This document shows, one piece after another, positions 22,841 to 35,869 of a stretch of DNA of 64,000 nt. The notes under the pieces were generated by a model. That model did no database searches and was not told the origin of the DNA. It worked only from the letters and a program-made list of their open reading frames with translations. Within the stretch, counting starts at the first letter, position 1; each line of letters opens with the position of its first letter. The translations under genes were made by a program, and so were the position numbers. The DNA comes from Thalassia testudinum (taxonomy: Eukaryota > Streptophyta > Magnoliopsida > Alismatales > Hydrocharitaceae), in the NCBI GenBank assembly GCA_037157565.1, contig JAZHRO010000003.1:40995001-41059000 (forward strand). The letters are read 5' to 3'.

Positions 22841-24490
22841 TTTTAGTGCTTATAACTACTACATACAATAATTCAAATAAAACATGAAATAAAAGAAAGA
22901 TAAAGGGAGAGATAAAGAGAGTCTCATGATGAGTGAAAGGTTGACTTTTGGCAAGAATAGAGAGTGCTACCAATGACCATTGAGGCAAGAAGTTAGAAGC
23001 AAATGGAGGAGGACAAAGATGAGGAGATGAGGCCCAGAGAAGAATTGTTGACGCACCAAGAACCACCAAAATGTTGTGAAAGTGTCAAACCACCATGAAG
23101 CCACGAGGAGAGGTTATGAAGGTAGTAGATACGATGAGGGTATGCATGTGTGTAGAGAGAGGAAGGAGAAAGAGAAGGTAAGGTAGGGAGAAGAAGAATA
23201 GGAAGGTGGTGGTGATGGTGGTGGGAGGAGAAAGAAGAGAGGAAGAAGAAGAGGAAGAGAAGAGAAGAGTAGAGGAAAGAGGAGGGGAAAAGAGAGAATG
23301 TAAGAGGAGGGAAGGAAGAGAATAAGAAGAAAAGAAGCATTGTGGCTGGAAAAGGAGGAGAGGGGTAGAGGATGTGGCGAAGAAGAGGTAAAATAAGGAG
23401 AAGAAGAACAAGGAGGGAGGAGTGGAAGAGGATGTGAAAAAGGAAGGGGAGAGCGAGAGTTGTGTGTAAGGGAGAGGAGACGAAAGGAGAACTTACATGG
23501 GAAAAGAAGACGAGGCCACGAGGTCCCGCGAGAAGAGAGAAGGGGGCTTTAAAGATGGGTTTATGTGCATGGGGGGTAAAGGAGTGTGAGTTGGAGTGAG
23601 GAGTAGTGGGATTAGGATAGTTGGCGCTGGAGGTTAGATTCGGAAACGTAATTTCTTTTTTTTACGTGAAGAGGAAAGTGGTTGGCTCTAGGAATAGAAA
23701 GGAAGGGTGTGGTTGTCGCAGCCTTTCCATGGGATTGGGAAGAGTCTCATAGAGGGGAGAGAAAAAAAGGACATGGGGGAGGATGCATAGGAATTACTAG
23801 AATGCAGGATTAGGAGAGGAGATTTGGATTTATGTGGGAACAAATGACGTGAGGGAGAGGAAAGGAGTGGAGGTGTTGCAATGGGGAAGGAAAGGGCGAG
23901 ATGTGCATGGTAGAGGAAATGGAATTTTTATTTAAATTTTAATGGGATAAATTTGGAGGGGATTTTATGGGATTTTGATAGGGATAAATAGGGAACAAGT
24001 ACGGAGGAGAAATGCGATTAACTTGGTAAAGTGGCAATACCTGCGAACAAGAAAATTTTGTAATGAGTGGCCTTTACATAAAATGACATGTAACTAACCT
24101 AAAATGCATATATACTCATTTAAATGCATCAATGCCTAATATGCAATATTTATAATGCATACATGCAATGCATGCTACAAAATGACATAACATAAGCATT
24201 TTATGTATAGTTATCTTGTATTCATCAGATGGCATGGAGGCTTGGATCTTGGATGGATTATGTGGCAATTCTTGGTTGGATGGAGGGTCACGTGGATTGA
24301 AGGGTGAGGGTTTCTAATGTGGTTGGCCATGAAGATGTGAGAGGTGGATCAACATATTCTAGAGGGCTAGGAATAGGTCTTAAGGTAGCATGCTTCCTAT
24401 GACTCCAAATGGCACTCATAGAGGAGTCCTACACAAAAGAATAAATATAAATTAGTACATGATAGACAACTAAGTTCTTATGAGTGGAGA
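22841..24490. other. G leader copy 1, purine-rich, with LTR-like segment
   Basis: Similar to 60766-62424. 22905-23480 is a purine-rich (GA) strand whose complement gives Leu/Ser/Phe-rich frames. 24060-24227 read on the minus strand (TGATGAATAC start) resembles the LTR start of Y, suggesting that part of this leader derives from a minus-oriented LTR. Similarity to the G leader ends at about 24490, where Xrev sequence begins. Confidence 0.55.
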
Positions 24491-25560
24491 CCATGGTGTT
24501 CTGTAGCTAAATTTAGTCCCTAGCAATTCACATTTTGGGATAATCCCACCCTTAGCACCTGAACCAGCACGAGATGCTTACATGCCTCCTGTAGGGTAAT
24601 TGGATATCCTAGGAGACAAGCACCGAGGAGACGAGATGTTAATATGCATCTTTGAGGGGAATTTTCCATGTCTCCACGCCGGGAACTCATCTAGTCAACT
24701 TGTGTCTTTGAGCCGCTCTTAGGATAGATCTTCGAGATGACTTTTTAGAACGGAACACTTTTGGCATGATTTTCCTTATTAAGTGCACTGAACCAGACTA
24801 ATGTGTGATTTTGGATGCTTAGGCTACCAAGTCCCGCAAACAAAAGGGTAGGCAACGAGGTCAAATAATCCCTAAGCCTTATACCTACTACATTAGCTTC
24901 TCACTTTCCTCAACCTCTTGAGGACTAATCCGGATCTTAATTAATACGTGTGTTTAAGCCCTAAAATTGGCCTAAGAGGCCTAAGATCAGCACTCTTATT
25001 AATCTTCTTGTTTTGAGCACTTCAGGACTTAATCTTGTTTTCATTTGGTCTAGAACTTAAGTAAATCCCATAGTCAATTGCTATGACTATCAATTCTTTT
25101 CTTGATTTTGCTCCTTTTGACATTTTGCATTTCCTTCGCTTTTCCCTCCTTGAGAAAGCTTTGAAATCAATTCTCAAAATTTTCCTCACCTTTATCCATT
25201 TATATATATATATTCTCTTCTTTTTCTTCTGTGAGAACCCCTCAGGGAATTGAATTTCCATTTGTTTTGCACTTGAACACCCCCCCATGCCTAAGTTTTG
25301 CAATGTTCTCATTGTAAACTAGGAGGGTACAAATTTAGCTTGGCTCAAAGTTTAGAACAGGGTTAATGGGTGGTTGAATAGGTCGTGATGACTATTGTGG
25401 ATGATTTCAAGCTTTGATACAAGTACCAAAGATGGAGTCGACTGTTCTACAGTTGGACCAAAAGTGCAATAGGAGTGAGTCAAAAAATGATCAGATGGGT
25501 CTCAGGTTTTTTGAATGACGGGTTGCCTCCCGTTAAGCACTAAATTTAATGCCTTCAGCC
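24491..25560 (-). other. Xrev 3' non-coding region (truncated)
   Basis: Reverse complement of the X region 34240-35330: both hold the box GGGTTGCCTCCC..TTAAGCACT (25523-25545 here), the internal PPT-like block (25278-25295) and the repeated phrase around gcatgtaagca. The last about 550 bp before the PPT are lost. Confidence 0.7.
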
Positions 25561-27060
25561 AAGCAGAAGTTGGTCAAAAAGAAAGGTGGTCAAATTAGAG
25601 GAATTTCGTAGAACATGCACCTTGATAAGTAGCCTGGTTGGTCCAACCAGATGCTTGTTTAGGTCAATAGGTTGATGATGTAGACCAAACCCAATCTATC
25701 TGGTGGGTTGATGGCTATGAATCAATAAGTGTGGAGCCCACCAGATACTATGTGGCTCAGAAAGATATGGAAATGTGAATTGCGGGTTTGGCTAAATCAG
25801 CATAGCCTGATCAGTGTAGAGGTCATCAAAAGTCAATGGATCTATAGAGGTTGTAGGAACCCTACTATTGAGATCAAAGAAGGATAAGTCATGATTCTCG
25901 ATTTAATCAATGTTTGATTCCCAATCAAAAGATGGAGGTGAATCATATGCAATCGAATTAGAGAGAGGTGAATCAGAGTAAAAGTTGATTCTGGTGGTGG
26001 GTCAGGTTTGGGATCAGATTTTGGTAAACTCTAGCTCTGTGATGGAAGGTGTGGCTTCTTCAAAATCTAGGTGTGGTAAGGGCTCTTCTAGAAATGATTC
26101 AAAGATAGATTCATCTAGAGAGTTTTCATGATTCTCATACAAATGAAATGTAAATGCCTGGAGAGTGCTTATAGGATCATTGAAATCTGAGTCAATAAAA
26201 GATTCAAACTCTGGGTTGTGGACACTCTTGGCACTTACTATTTATGATTCCTACATATCATAACAGAATGATTCCAACTCAAAGGAACATGATTTTGAAT
26301 CAATGTTCCAAGGATCAGGGACCTCAGAATCATAGTTAAAGAACGAGTCATGAATAATGAGGTTGTAGATTGACTCATAATCATCAAGAAACAAAGGTTC
26401 TCCAAAATCAGAGTATGATTCGAAATCATTGGAGAACTTAAGACAATCAATTTCTGAACCTGATTCTGGATTGGGAACTCCACCACAGAATAAATCATGA
26501 TGCATAGAATCAACAACTTGACTTGGATCTAACCTAATCTCAAATTCCAAGCTCAAAGAGGTGTCCTTATTAGGCATAGGCTCGGGTTCTTGGTTCCTAA
26601 GGTCAACCCAATTAAATCCTAACTATTCCAACTTTGTTTCTGTATCGTAAATTGGTATGACTTTCGAAAAATCAATTTGTATCTCCGAGGAGGTTGGAGA
26701 GGTGTAAACATCAAATATAGGCCTAGAATCGTAGTTTAGATCTAAAATCTGATTCTCTTTACATTGGGCCTCATGATCATCCCAAATAGGCTCAGATCTA
26801 GATTTTAGGTTAATGGCAGGAATTGGATCACTAGAATCTGGACTTGGTTCTATTGGGATGTCAGAATTACTCTCAAGGATTACCTTAACTGGATAAGGAA
26901 TGAAAATTACATCCTTGAAACGTTTTGATTCTAATTCACCACAAGTGTTTGGGAAATGAAGGCATGATGGACCAGCTTCATGGCTTTCTAAGGCTAGTTC
27001 AAAATCGAGAAACCTGCAATTAGATCCACCCAACCAACATCAAGATCAGATATGTCATTC
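25561..27060 (-). pseudogene. Acidic ORF of Xrev, main part
   Basis: Frames at 27033-26623 and 26577-26251, with shorter pieces to about 25700, all read from one degenerate protein interrupted by scattered stops. Conserved motifs shared with X include VKVILES, DSSDPIP, DDHEAQ and YTSPTSSEI, then PSQVVDS. The protein is Asp/Glu/Ser/Pro-rich with no domain I recognise. Agreement with the X copy is good despite opposite orientation and separate decay, so a real protein existed in the ancestor. The function is unknown; it occupies the place of gag/pol. Confidence 0.6.
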
Positions 27061-27127
27061 TACACATAATTTGTATCTGATTATATTTGTTTTTACGGTC
27101 CACAACAACCTTGATTTTCAAGCCCAA

Positions 27128-29615
27128 TGATGATAATGTCATCATCAGCCATATCTAGCTCTAATTAGTCATATTCTATTGATAAATGCTCCTACATAAT
27201 CGCTAGAAGACTGTAATTCACTACAAATCCATTCTGGGAAATAAACATGAAAATAGAGGTAAAATGATAGTTTTAACATAATATCCTAATTACAGAGCAA
27301 TCACAGGATTTCTCAGGGGTTAATTAAAGGTCCAATGGTCGTAAATACCCAATAAGTGGGTTCATGCAGAACGAAACGGGTTTTCACTCGTTTTGAGAAT
27401 TAAATGACATCATAAACCCTAAAAATAGACCTGCTTAATTAAATAAGGTTCTAGTCATGATAAAATTAACCTCAACCTTCTAAAAATTATATAAAGGTAT
27501 TCCCTATGGTTTGGCACCTTTGATTTGACCATTGAAACTCAATTTGACCAAAAAATAGTTTTAGTTAAATAGTTGGCCTAATTTGAGTTTCTGTGCAAAT
27601 TACCTAGTCATACTTGGTTAGAAACCTAAATCTGACTTCACCATCAGATTTCTTCGGTCCAAATTAGGTTTATACCAAAATTTGGGCCCAATCAGAGATC
27701 ATCTTGACCTAGTTTGCATTTTGGTCCAGTTTGATTATTCTCTCAGTTAAAACCCTAGCTTTCAAAATTATTTGCAAATACCCCACTAACTTCATCATCT
27801 TCTTCATAAATAGGTCCTCGCGGCCTTCAAACTCCTAAACTAAACTCTGACGACCTCCAATCAAATAGTTCTCCTTGATTTCTCGCCCAATCTCTTTAAA
27901 ATTTGAAGGGAGACTCCTAAGAGATTTCCCTACGATCTAAACCTAGTCTTAGGCTCTAAATCTTTCTCAATCTCCCATGCGAATGCATGGGAGATGTTGG
28001 TATCCCACATGCACAAATTGGGCGGAGCTTGAAGACTTCCTTCCATGCCAAGAACCCTTCTCTAAGACCTATAAAAGGACCCATATTGCATTCCACACCT
28101 CCTTAGAGATGTTTGGGGCCAAGAACCTCTTCCTAACCCTACCTCAAGCCCCTCTTTGACCAAGCTTCGGTGGCCTCCATCCCCTTCTTCCAAGGGACAG
28201 CCAATGGCCAAATTGGCCTGCTCATCAACTTCCTCGCCCTCCTCCGCACCTCGTCAGTCAAAACGAGGGCAGTGTTCCCCATTCTTCGCTGCTGTCCCCC
28301 TCTCTGGAGACTTCTCTTCCAAGATGCCGGCGAGCCACAACTGATGCCAATCCTACCCCTTTCGACTGCTAGAGTACGTTAGTTAGGTTTAGTTAGTCTC
28401 TTAGATTAGTTTCCCCTATTCAAAAACCAAAACAATCCTTGACCTACACGCCACCCACCTTCGTCTCCATCTTCAGCCACATCTCCAGCAACACCTTTCT
28501 GTCATTCCACCACTCCAAAAACCTCACCAATGACCCTATGAGCTCCACCTCATCCACTAGCATAAAATGCCTCTCCTAATTTCACCTTTCACTCACTCTA
28601 ACCTCCCACCGAACATCGTACCTTTACACCTCCACCTTCATCACTGACTCACATCCTGCAGCCACCATACGTCCTCTAACCACCTCCACTGAGTTTGCCT
28701 CACCACAGCGACTCTTTTGAACACTCTAATTGCGGCTTAGCGCCCATGTTCTTGAGTTCAAATCCTACGCCGTCGCTCCCCAACCGCACCATTATCGCCA
28801 ACGTGTTCTTCATGCTCAAGGCCAAGCAACCGCCAGGTGCTACCTCTAGGACCCGCGCCTTTGTCCCAGGAACACGCCCAGGTGGTCAATCAAGGACCAA
28901 GCCATCTACAGCTACCTCAATTAAAGGCATCTTCACCTGCAGGTGCACGCAAAAGAGAGCCATGGGATTAGTCTCACCTCAAAAATGCAGAAGGCAATGG
29001 TAGCGCATATATTATTTTCGTGTCAAAGGCTATTCGCCTCAAGACACAGGGGGTGAGGTCCCCACTCGCCCTTAAACATCCGACCTACCTACACCCTGCT
29101 TCCTCCTCAGTTGTGATCCACGCTTGCAGCCCTAGACCCAGGTACGCATATCTGATTACCCAATTACCCGGATATCAAAGAAAGAAGATAGGAGGAAGGA
29201 AAGAGAGAGAGAGAGTAGAGGAGGGAGGGTTTTGCTTCAGAGAAGAAAGCCCAACACTTAGCCATGAGAGCTTGAAAGAAGAAGATAAGAAGAAGAAGGA
29301 AGAAGGGCTTGAAAGAAGAAGAAAAGAAAATCAGAATACTGTAGTAAAGCTTCATTTAAGTCGTCTGATTTGAAAGTTAGATGTCTGATTACGGTTGCAT
29401 GGTTTGGTTTATTTGAGATATTTGTGATGCATTATTAGAGGGCTCATTTGGTGATCTAAATCACCATTTTTTGGGCTTCTCCTTACTTTTTGTCTCGAGA
29501 TACATTATCTTCATTGAATATTTAATGTGATAGATTAATATTCATTGCATATCATTATTGTGCTCTTTGATTGTGGTCATTTATACTTTACTGCTATGTG
29601 CAATTCACCTATATT
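27128..29615 (+). repeat. 5' LTR of X (3' end deleted)
   Basis: Starts with the hairpin TGATGA-TAATG-TCATCA. TATA box at 28069-28078. Aligns with 35870-38340, then jumps to internal sequence. Frames inside (27977-29373) have counterparts in the 3' LTR with different stops and are not genes. Confidence 0.82.
28069..28078 (+). promoter_or_regulatory. TATA box of X 5' LTR
   Basis: CTATAAAAGG; the same sequence is at 36810-36819 in the 3' LTR. Confidence 0.65.
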
Positions 29616-30775
29616 CTTTATTTTATTTGATTATATTTGAGCACTAACTTGCCCTATATGATTTCTTATGATTTTGCGAGGTACATCACGGGGCAATCTT
29701 CCATGCAAACAACCACTCTGGGGAAGGTAATTTCTGTTGTTCCCTAATCGACCTCATAATCTTAAGAAGATAAAAAAGAGAACAAATCAATTAGGAACTA
29801 CCTACCTTATTTTCATAGTAATCATCATTAAGGAGGCAAGTTTCCTGATTTGCGAAAATTTTTTTCCTATCTGATTGAAGTTTGAAGCGATTCTGGTTAG
29901 AAAATCCCTACCTTGATTGCCTATACTTATTAGGGTCTACGCTTAAGTTCTAAGCATCTCGGACTACTCACCTTCTTGTTTGAAGTCCAAGGTGTCCATC
30001 TTGAGATTTAATTGGACTTGAAATAGAGCCAACTAGGGTCTCTACTCAAGGGTTTTGAAGTATTAGTTCACATTTACTTGCATTAAAGGAAATTAACCCT
30101 CCCGCATTTGTTTGCTACCAAAGCTCCAGCTTGAAAAGATCTAATCAGGAAAAATCCTAAAAATCAGGCTCTAAGATTCACTTGAACCATAAAATTGTGG
30201 ACCCAATAACCTAAGAGTCAATTCAGGGTGATTTCTAGGTCTTGACCAAGATTTTATTCCACCAACTTTAGGGCAGGTCAGATGAAGTTGGTTTACATTG
30301 TTGGCCAACCAACCTCCAAATTAGGTCACGAGTCAAATCAACTTCTAATCAAGTGAAATTGAAGGCACAAATTAGGAATAAAATTAGTAGACTTAGGGTC
30401 TTATGTTCATACATTCCAGTCTACTTAGAATCGCAGTGATAAGGATGGTCGGGTGGAGGAAACCCTGCAACTTGTGGGGATGCTCTGTCGTGTAGGGGTC
30501 TTTGCGAGGTTTCCCTTCCTGGCTATCCAGGTATTTCTTGGGTGTGCGGATTTCTATTTTAGAGGTATCATTTGCCTCGAAATTGCCATAGCATCCAAAA
30601 ATCTTTGGATGAATTAATTGGGTCCAAATAACATCCAATCCCTCATCTTTTATATAAAGCACATACACAGGAAGGTCATTAGGTTTTTTAACCTAAGAGA
30701 CCTCACTAGTTTTTCCTAGGAATTTCTTTCAGATCTAATCGATTTCCAATCTGATCTTGAGTTTGATTCTACACC
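29616..30775 (+). other. X leader
   Basis: Non-coding. Reverse complement of 38940-40140 in Xrev. PBS absent. Confidence 0.7.
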
Positions 30776-32420
30776 TTGATTCCACCACCTGATTTTTACA
30801 ACCTGACAACTTGGGAAAGACTAATTAAGAAACCTGAATCCCATAATGATCATAAAAGCAAAGTGATTGAGGCTACCCTTAGATATGTTGAAGATTATCC
30901 AGCCAGCATCACTCAGGTTAATGCCCTAGAAATAATAGAATTCATTATGAAGCATGTTAAACTATTGCTTACTCAACTAGGAAATGGTTCAACCCAGGAC
31001 AGAATTCAATGAAGTTTATGAATTACATAGAATAGAGGGTTTACATTGCTTTGCAAATCCATCACTCTGGAAGATACACGAAGATATCATTGAGCAACGT
31101 GCAGATGTTCTAAGTCTATTAAGAAAAATAATTGATGAGACAACTTGGAGTGATTCTAAAGCTTGTCCAAAGCCTGAGTTAGACATTCAGAGTTATGGTG
31201 GACCCCCAACCCAAATGAATTCAGATTCAAATTTCATAGCAATTGACATTCCAGATCTTAATGAGGGTGGGGAAGATCAAATTGCAAGTGTTCCTAATTT
31301 CAAGCTAGCCCTAGAAAATTGAGAGCCTGGTTCACCAAGCTTAGATTTCCCCGACACCTATGATGATGAGCTCAACACAGACATTCTTGAGAATGTAAAT
31401 TCTGAGCCTTATCCTATTAAGGTGATTCTTGAGAATGATTCTGGCATCTCTGTAGAGCCCAACCTAGATTCTAGTGATCCAATCCTTACCCTTAACCTAG
31501 AATTTGGATTCGAGCCTACTTGGGCTAATCATGAGGCCCAAAATGATGAAAGTCAAACTTTGAATTTGAAGTACGATTTTGGGTCTGTATTTGATGAATA
31601 CACCTCTCCAACTTCCTCTGAGACATAGATCAAATTTTCGAAAGTCACACCAATTTACAATACAAAAATTGAGGAGTTGGAAGAGTTGGGACTCGATTGG
31701 GTCTATCCTAGGAGCCAAGTACCTGAGCCCATGAATAATAAGGACACCTTTGTAAGCTCAGAATCTAAAACTATGTCAGATCCAAGTCAGGTTGTTGATT
31801 CTACATAGCTTACTCCTTTCTGTGGTGGAACCTTTGATCTGAAATCAAATTCAGAACATGATTTTCACAAGTTCTTCAATGATTTCAATTCTTACTCTGA
31901 TTTCGGAGAACTATTGTTTCCTAAAGACTTCAAACCGATTTACAACCTCAACAACTACAACCCATCCTTTCATTCTGACACTGAGGTCAATGATTTGAAA
32001 GAAACCACCTCTTCCATAGCACATACAGAACCTTCTCAAATCTGAACCCCACCCTGACCTGCCACCGGAATCAATTTCTACTCTAATGATCCAGTCGCAC
32101 AGGATTCTCCATCTTTTGATCAGGGGACTCTAATCAGATCAATAATCACATCCCATCTTTCTTTAATCACACTTGTAGGGTTCCTACATCCTCCATAGAC
32201 TCTTTTTCATTTGAGGATCCCTACTCTGATTAGGCTGATTGGACTCAGCCAAACCCTGGAATTTCATTTCCACATCTTTCTGAGGCTCACAACATCTGGT
32301 GGGCACCACGTCTATTGATTCACATCCATCAACCCACCAGATTGATTGGGTTTGGGTTGCATCAATAGTCTGTTGATATGAACAAGCACCTAGTTGGACC
32401 AACCAGACTTTTGATTAAGG
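30776..32420 (+). pseudogene. Acidic ORF of X
   Basis: Frames 30776-31012, 30984-31322 and 31422-31628, plus continuing shorter pieces, read one degenerate protein with stops near 31010, 31322, 31628 and 31807 and a shift near 31000. The N-terminal part has KVIEATLRYVEDYP and GNGSTQD, matched in Xrev by MIKATRRRHDEYY and HGSTQD. Later motifs are VKVILEND, LDSSDPIL, NHEAQ and YTSPTSSET. The coding trail runs up to the C1 insertion at 32427. No known domain. Confidence 0.6.
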
Positions 32421-32835
32421 TGTTTGTGTTGGTGCTAGAGCACCACGATCATTTGTTTTGATGATAACAAAACATGTGTTATTTAACATTTGCAATTTGA
32501 GTCCTAGATTTCAGGTCAATTGCAAATGTAGACATGCTTAAACGGAGTTCGAGCTCGCATCCAGGACGGTTTGGAGGAGCTTGACGGAAAACAGAGGAGG
32601 TTCGCGTGGAGCGACAGATTGAAGATAGATGACAAGAAGAATAGGATAGATTCTTTTTAATCCTTTCTTGTATCTCTTGTCTTTATTTTCTTGCTCTTTT
32701 TATTTCCCTTAGAATATTATGTTAAAGAGCCTCAAAGTACCATAACAGTAGTCCTAGGAACACCGGCACAACCCTAGGATACTTAGGTTTTCTGTAGAAT
32801 ACTTAGAAAACCAATATAGGGCTCAAACAGCATTT

Positions 32836-33382
32836 CCAGACGTCTAATTCCCAAATCAGACGTCTGATAAAGTATTTCAAGACGTCTGATTGTTGTTTCA
32901 GACGTCTGATAACTATTAGGCTGGACATAGTTAGTTCTGTCTGATGAAATCAGACGTCCAGACCTTAGACCAGACGTCTTAGGAGACGTTTGATGGATTT
33001 GCCAGACGTCCAATTAGTGGACCGTTGGCTGGCTCAGCAAACACTCAAGAATATGACCGTTAGAGCCTTATCAGACGTCCATAGGACTGTCCAGACGTAT
33101 GATAATTGACTTTTTTGCCTCGGCTGACCCAAAATCTCTTCTCAGAGATTTTCTAGCCGTTGCAACGTTTGGAAATCCATTCCCACGAAAAAGTAGGTTT
33201 CCAGACATCCAGACATAGTGCCAGATGTCCTGTATGTCGTCTGATAGACTTGAACAAGAACCCTGTTTAGATCTGATTCAAGTCAGGAGGAAACCCGCAT
33301 GAAATCAGACATCTGACCTTGAAATCAGACGTCTTAAAGTGAGGTTCCGGACATCTGATGCCAGAATTAGACGTCTGATAAG
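32836..33382. repeat. CAGACGTCTGA motif array in C1
   Basis: About 15 irregularly spaced copies of CAGACGTC(T/C) or one-base variants. The best copies form the perfect palindrome TCAGACGTCTGA (32856-32867 and 32896-32907). Confidence 0.85.
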
Positions 33383-33488
33383 CCTGTCATAACAATGATT
33401 GTTCCTGATTTCGGCCTGATTCTCTTGGCCTTTGCACCCAACGACTATGGAAGCTTTTCCAAGCCTTCCAAAGCCTTCCTAAGGCCTC

Positions 33489-33496
33489 TATAAATA
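33489..33496 (+). promoter_or_regulatory. TATA box of C1
   Basis: TATAAATA, following the motif array by about 110 bp. Confidence 0.65.
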
Positions 33497-34181
33497 GAGG
33501 GGAACCTTTGCAACACAAAAACACACATAGACACACCTAGATACACAAACATACACTAAGAAAAACACAAGACACACTTAAGCAACATAGTTCCACTCTC
33601 TTGTGTCCTAGATAGCTCTTGCTCTCCAAGCTCAAGCTCCATTCTCTTGAGAGCATCAAGCTTCGCGCACTCGCTCTCCCGCCGTTGTCTACGAGAGCGA
33701 CGTTGCGCCGTCGCGTGGCACACGCACCGCGTCATCAACTCGACGCACTCCTTGCAAAGGGGAGTTTCCTAATTCCTATAGAAGCTAGGTTTATAATTAT
33801 TTTGTTGGCTCTATAGGATTGTTGTTTATTTTATCTTTGTTATTTAGTTGGGTATTCGCTTTGCGAATTCCCATCTCCTTCGGGGGACAAAATCCTTCTA
33901 GTGGAGAGAAGGGGTTGAGGAACGCTACCCTCGTACTTGTAGCGTGGTTGTACTGAGGTTGAATCACCCTCGTTTAAAGTGATTCGGTTTAGTGGATTTT
34001 GATCAACTTGGTTGATTGGAAAATCCTAACTCGAGAGGGTTAGGTGGTGGTTTTCACCCGGCTTGGGTTTTCACCTAAAAATACCTGTGTACTTGTGTGT
34101 TTGTTTATTTTGTGAAGATTGTTTAATTTATTTCCGCAATTATTACGTCACCCCCTCCTGGTAGGGCGAACTTTCAGTTTG

Positions 34182-35849
34182 TTCTACAGAACTCCTTTGA
34201 TTTGACCACTCCTTCTCCATGACCATTTTCTGCTCAGCTGAAGGCATTGAATTTAGTGCTTAACAGGAGGCAACCCATCATTCCAAAAACTCGAGACCCT
34301 TCTGATTATCCTTTTGAGCTTCACGTCTACTGTACTCTGAGTTCAGTTTTAGAATAGCTGACTCCACCTTTGGTATTCGTATCAAAGCTTGAAATCGTCT
34401 GCAGTAGTAATCCCGATCCATTCACCCACCCATTGATCCTGCTCTAACCAATGAACCAAGCTGATTCCATACCCTCTGATTTATAATGAGGACATTGTAA
34501 AACTTAGGCATAGGAGGGTGTTAAAGTGCAAAAACATAAAAATTCAAGTTTGTGAAGGATTCTCACAAAAAAAATTTACTCATTTAAAAAAAACCCAGAA
34601 AAATAAAAATTGAAAAAGAACAAAAAAATGGAAAAAGGGGAGAAAGCTTTGTGAGATTAATTGCATATTATTCTTGAGGAGGAAGAGAGGAGGTGTTTTA
34701 AATGTTAAAAATGAGCTACAATGTGAAACAAAAGGTGATAGTCATTAGTAAAAGATTATGGAATCTACTTAAGTTCTAGACGAAATCAATAGAAGAAAAT
34801 TAAGTCCTAGAATAATAGAAAGACAAAGAGATTAGTATGAGTGCTAATCTTAGGCCTCTTGGGTTTATTTTTGGGCCTAAAAATTCAAGTATCCGTTAAG
34901 ATCTAGATAATCCTCAAGAGGTCGAGGAAAATGCGAAGTTTATGTATTAGGTCTAAGGCTTAGGAATTATTCAGCCTCATTAACTGACCTCTAATTTGCG
35001 GGACTCGATAACCTAAGCACCCTAATCCATGCATAGTCTAGTTCAGTGCACTTAATAATCAAAATCACGCAAAAGCATTTATTCTGTTATGAAAAAGCTA
35101 CCTAGACTAGGACCAGCTTATCAACACAAGCTGATTTGGATGAGTTCCTGGTGTAGAGAGGTGAGAAATTCCCCTCAAAGATGCGTAATAACATACCATC
35201 TCCTCGGTGCTTATCTCCAAGGATATCCAAATATCCTACCGGTGGCATGTAAGCACCTTGTGCTGGATCAGGTGCCATGGGCGGGATTATCTTGAAATGT
35301 CGATTGCCAGGGTCTAAATTTAGCTACAGAACGCTATGGGTGGCACTATCTCTAAGTGTCGAAAGCCAGGGATCTGGGGGTTGCCCTAAGCGATGCTATC
35401 TTGAAGTATCAAAATCCAGGGACCTTCAGAGGATTGATGGTGGGAATAAGGAATCTGATACAAATCGCATTTTTAAGCTAATCCGAAGCTAGGAATAATC
35501 AAGAAAAAGAGAGTAAAGCCTCTCCAAAAAGGAAAAAAATTCTTCTATCTCTTTCTTTAAAAAAATGCACTGTAAACAAAACCTAGACTGACCTTGTTTC
35601 GTGCATAGGTGCTTTAACCATTGGGTTCAACAAACCTTTGGATAGTTTCTATGGGCCTTAGAAATCTTCGTAGCAGGCTGAGGCTAAAGCTGGTCAGGTC
35701 CGAATCATGGTTGGTACTTGAGTACCTCTAGGCCTGTTATTAACATTATGACCTAATTTCTAAACAGAAGAAAAAAATCAAGACTTTGAGCATCAAAAGC
35801 ATGGTCTAGAATTCGAATTCATTTCATAAGATTTTGCTAAGGGACAAAT
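34182..35849 (+). other. X 3' non-coding region
   Basis: Contains the GGAGGCAACCC box (34260s), the internal PPT-like block at 34485-34520, an A-rich tract at 34560-34640 and the gcatgtaagca phrase (35248). Shared with Xrev and G. No gene seen. Confidence 0.7.
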
Positions 35850-35869
35850 AAAAGGTAGGCATGGGGGTA
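35850..35869 (+). promoter_or_regulatory. Polypurine tract of X
   Basis: AAAAGGTAGGCATGGGGGTA immediately before the 3' LTR. Confidence 0.85.

Larger units (their letters stand above)
32427..34176 (+). mobile_element. C1: Ty1/copia (Sirevirus-like) solo LTR, 1750 bp, perfect TSD
   Basis: Begins TGTTGGTGCTAGAGC and contains the phrase TTTTGATGATAACAAAAC near its start, which I associate with plant Sirevirus LTRs. Ends ACTTTCA. Flanked by gtttg at 32422-32426 and 34177-34181. TATA box TATAAATA at 33489-33496. A run of CAGACGTCT motifs occupies 32836-33382. Confidence 0.88.

Noticed and set aside
27977..29373. Series of short frames that could look like exons of a plant gene
   Set aside because: The 3' LTR of X has the same sequence with different stops. 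There is no host-protein similarity.
32836..33382. CRISPR-like array
   Set aside because: Short motif with irregular spacing and variable flanks in a plant LTR; no direct repeats of proper length.
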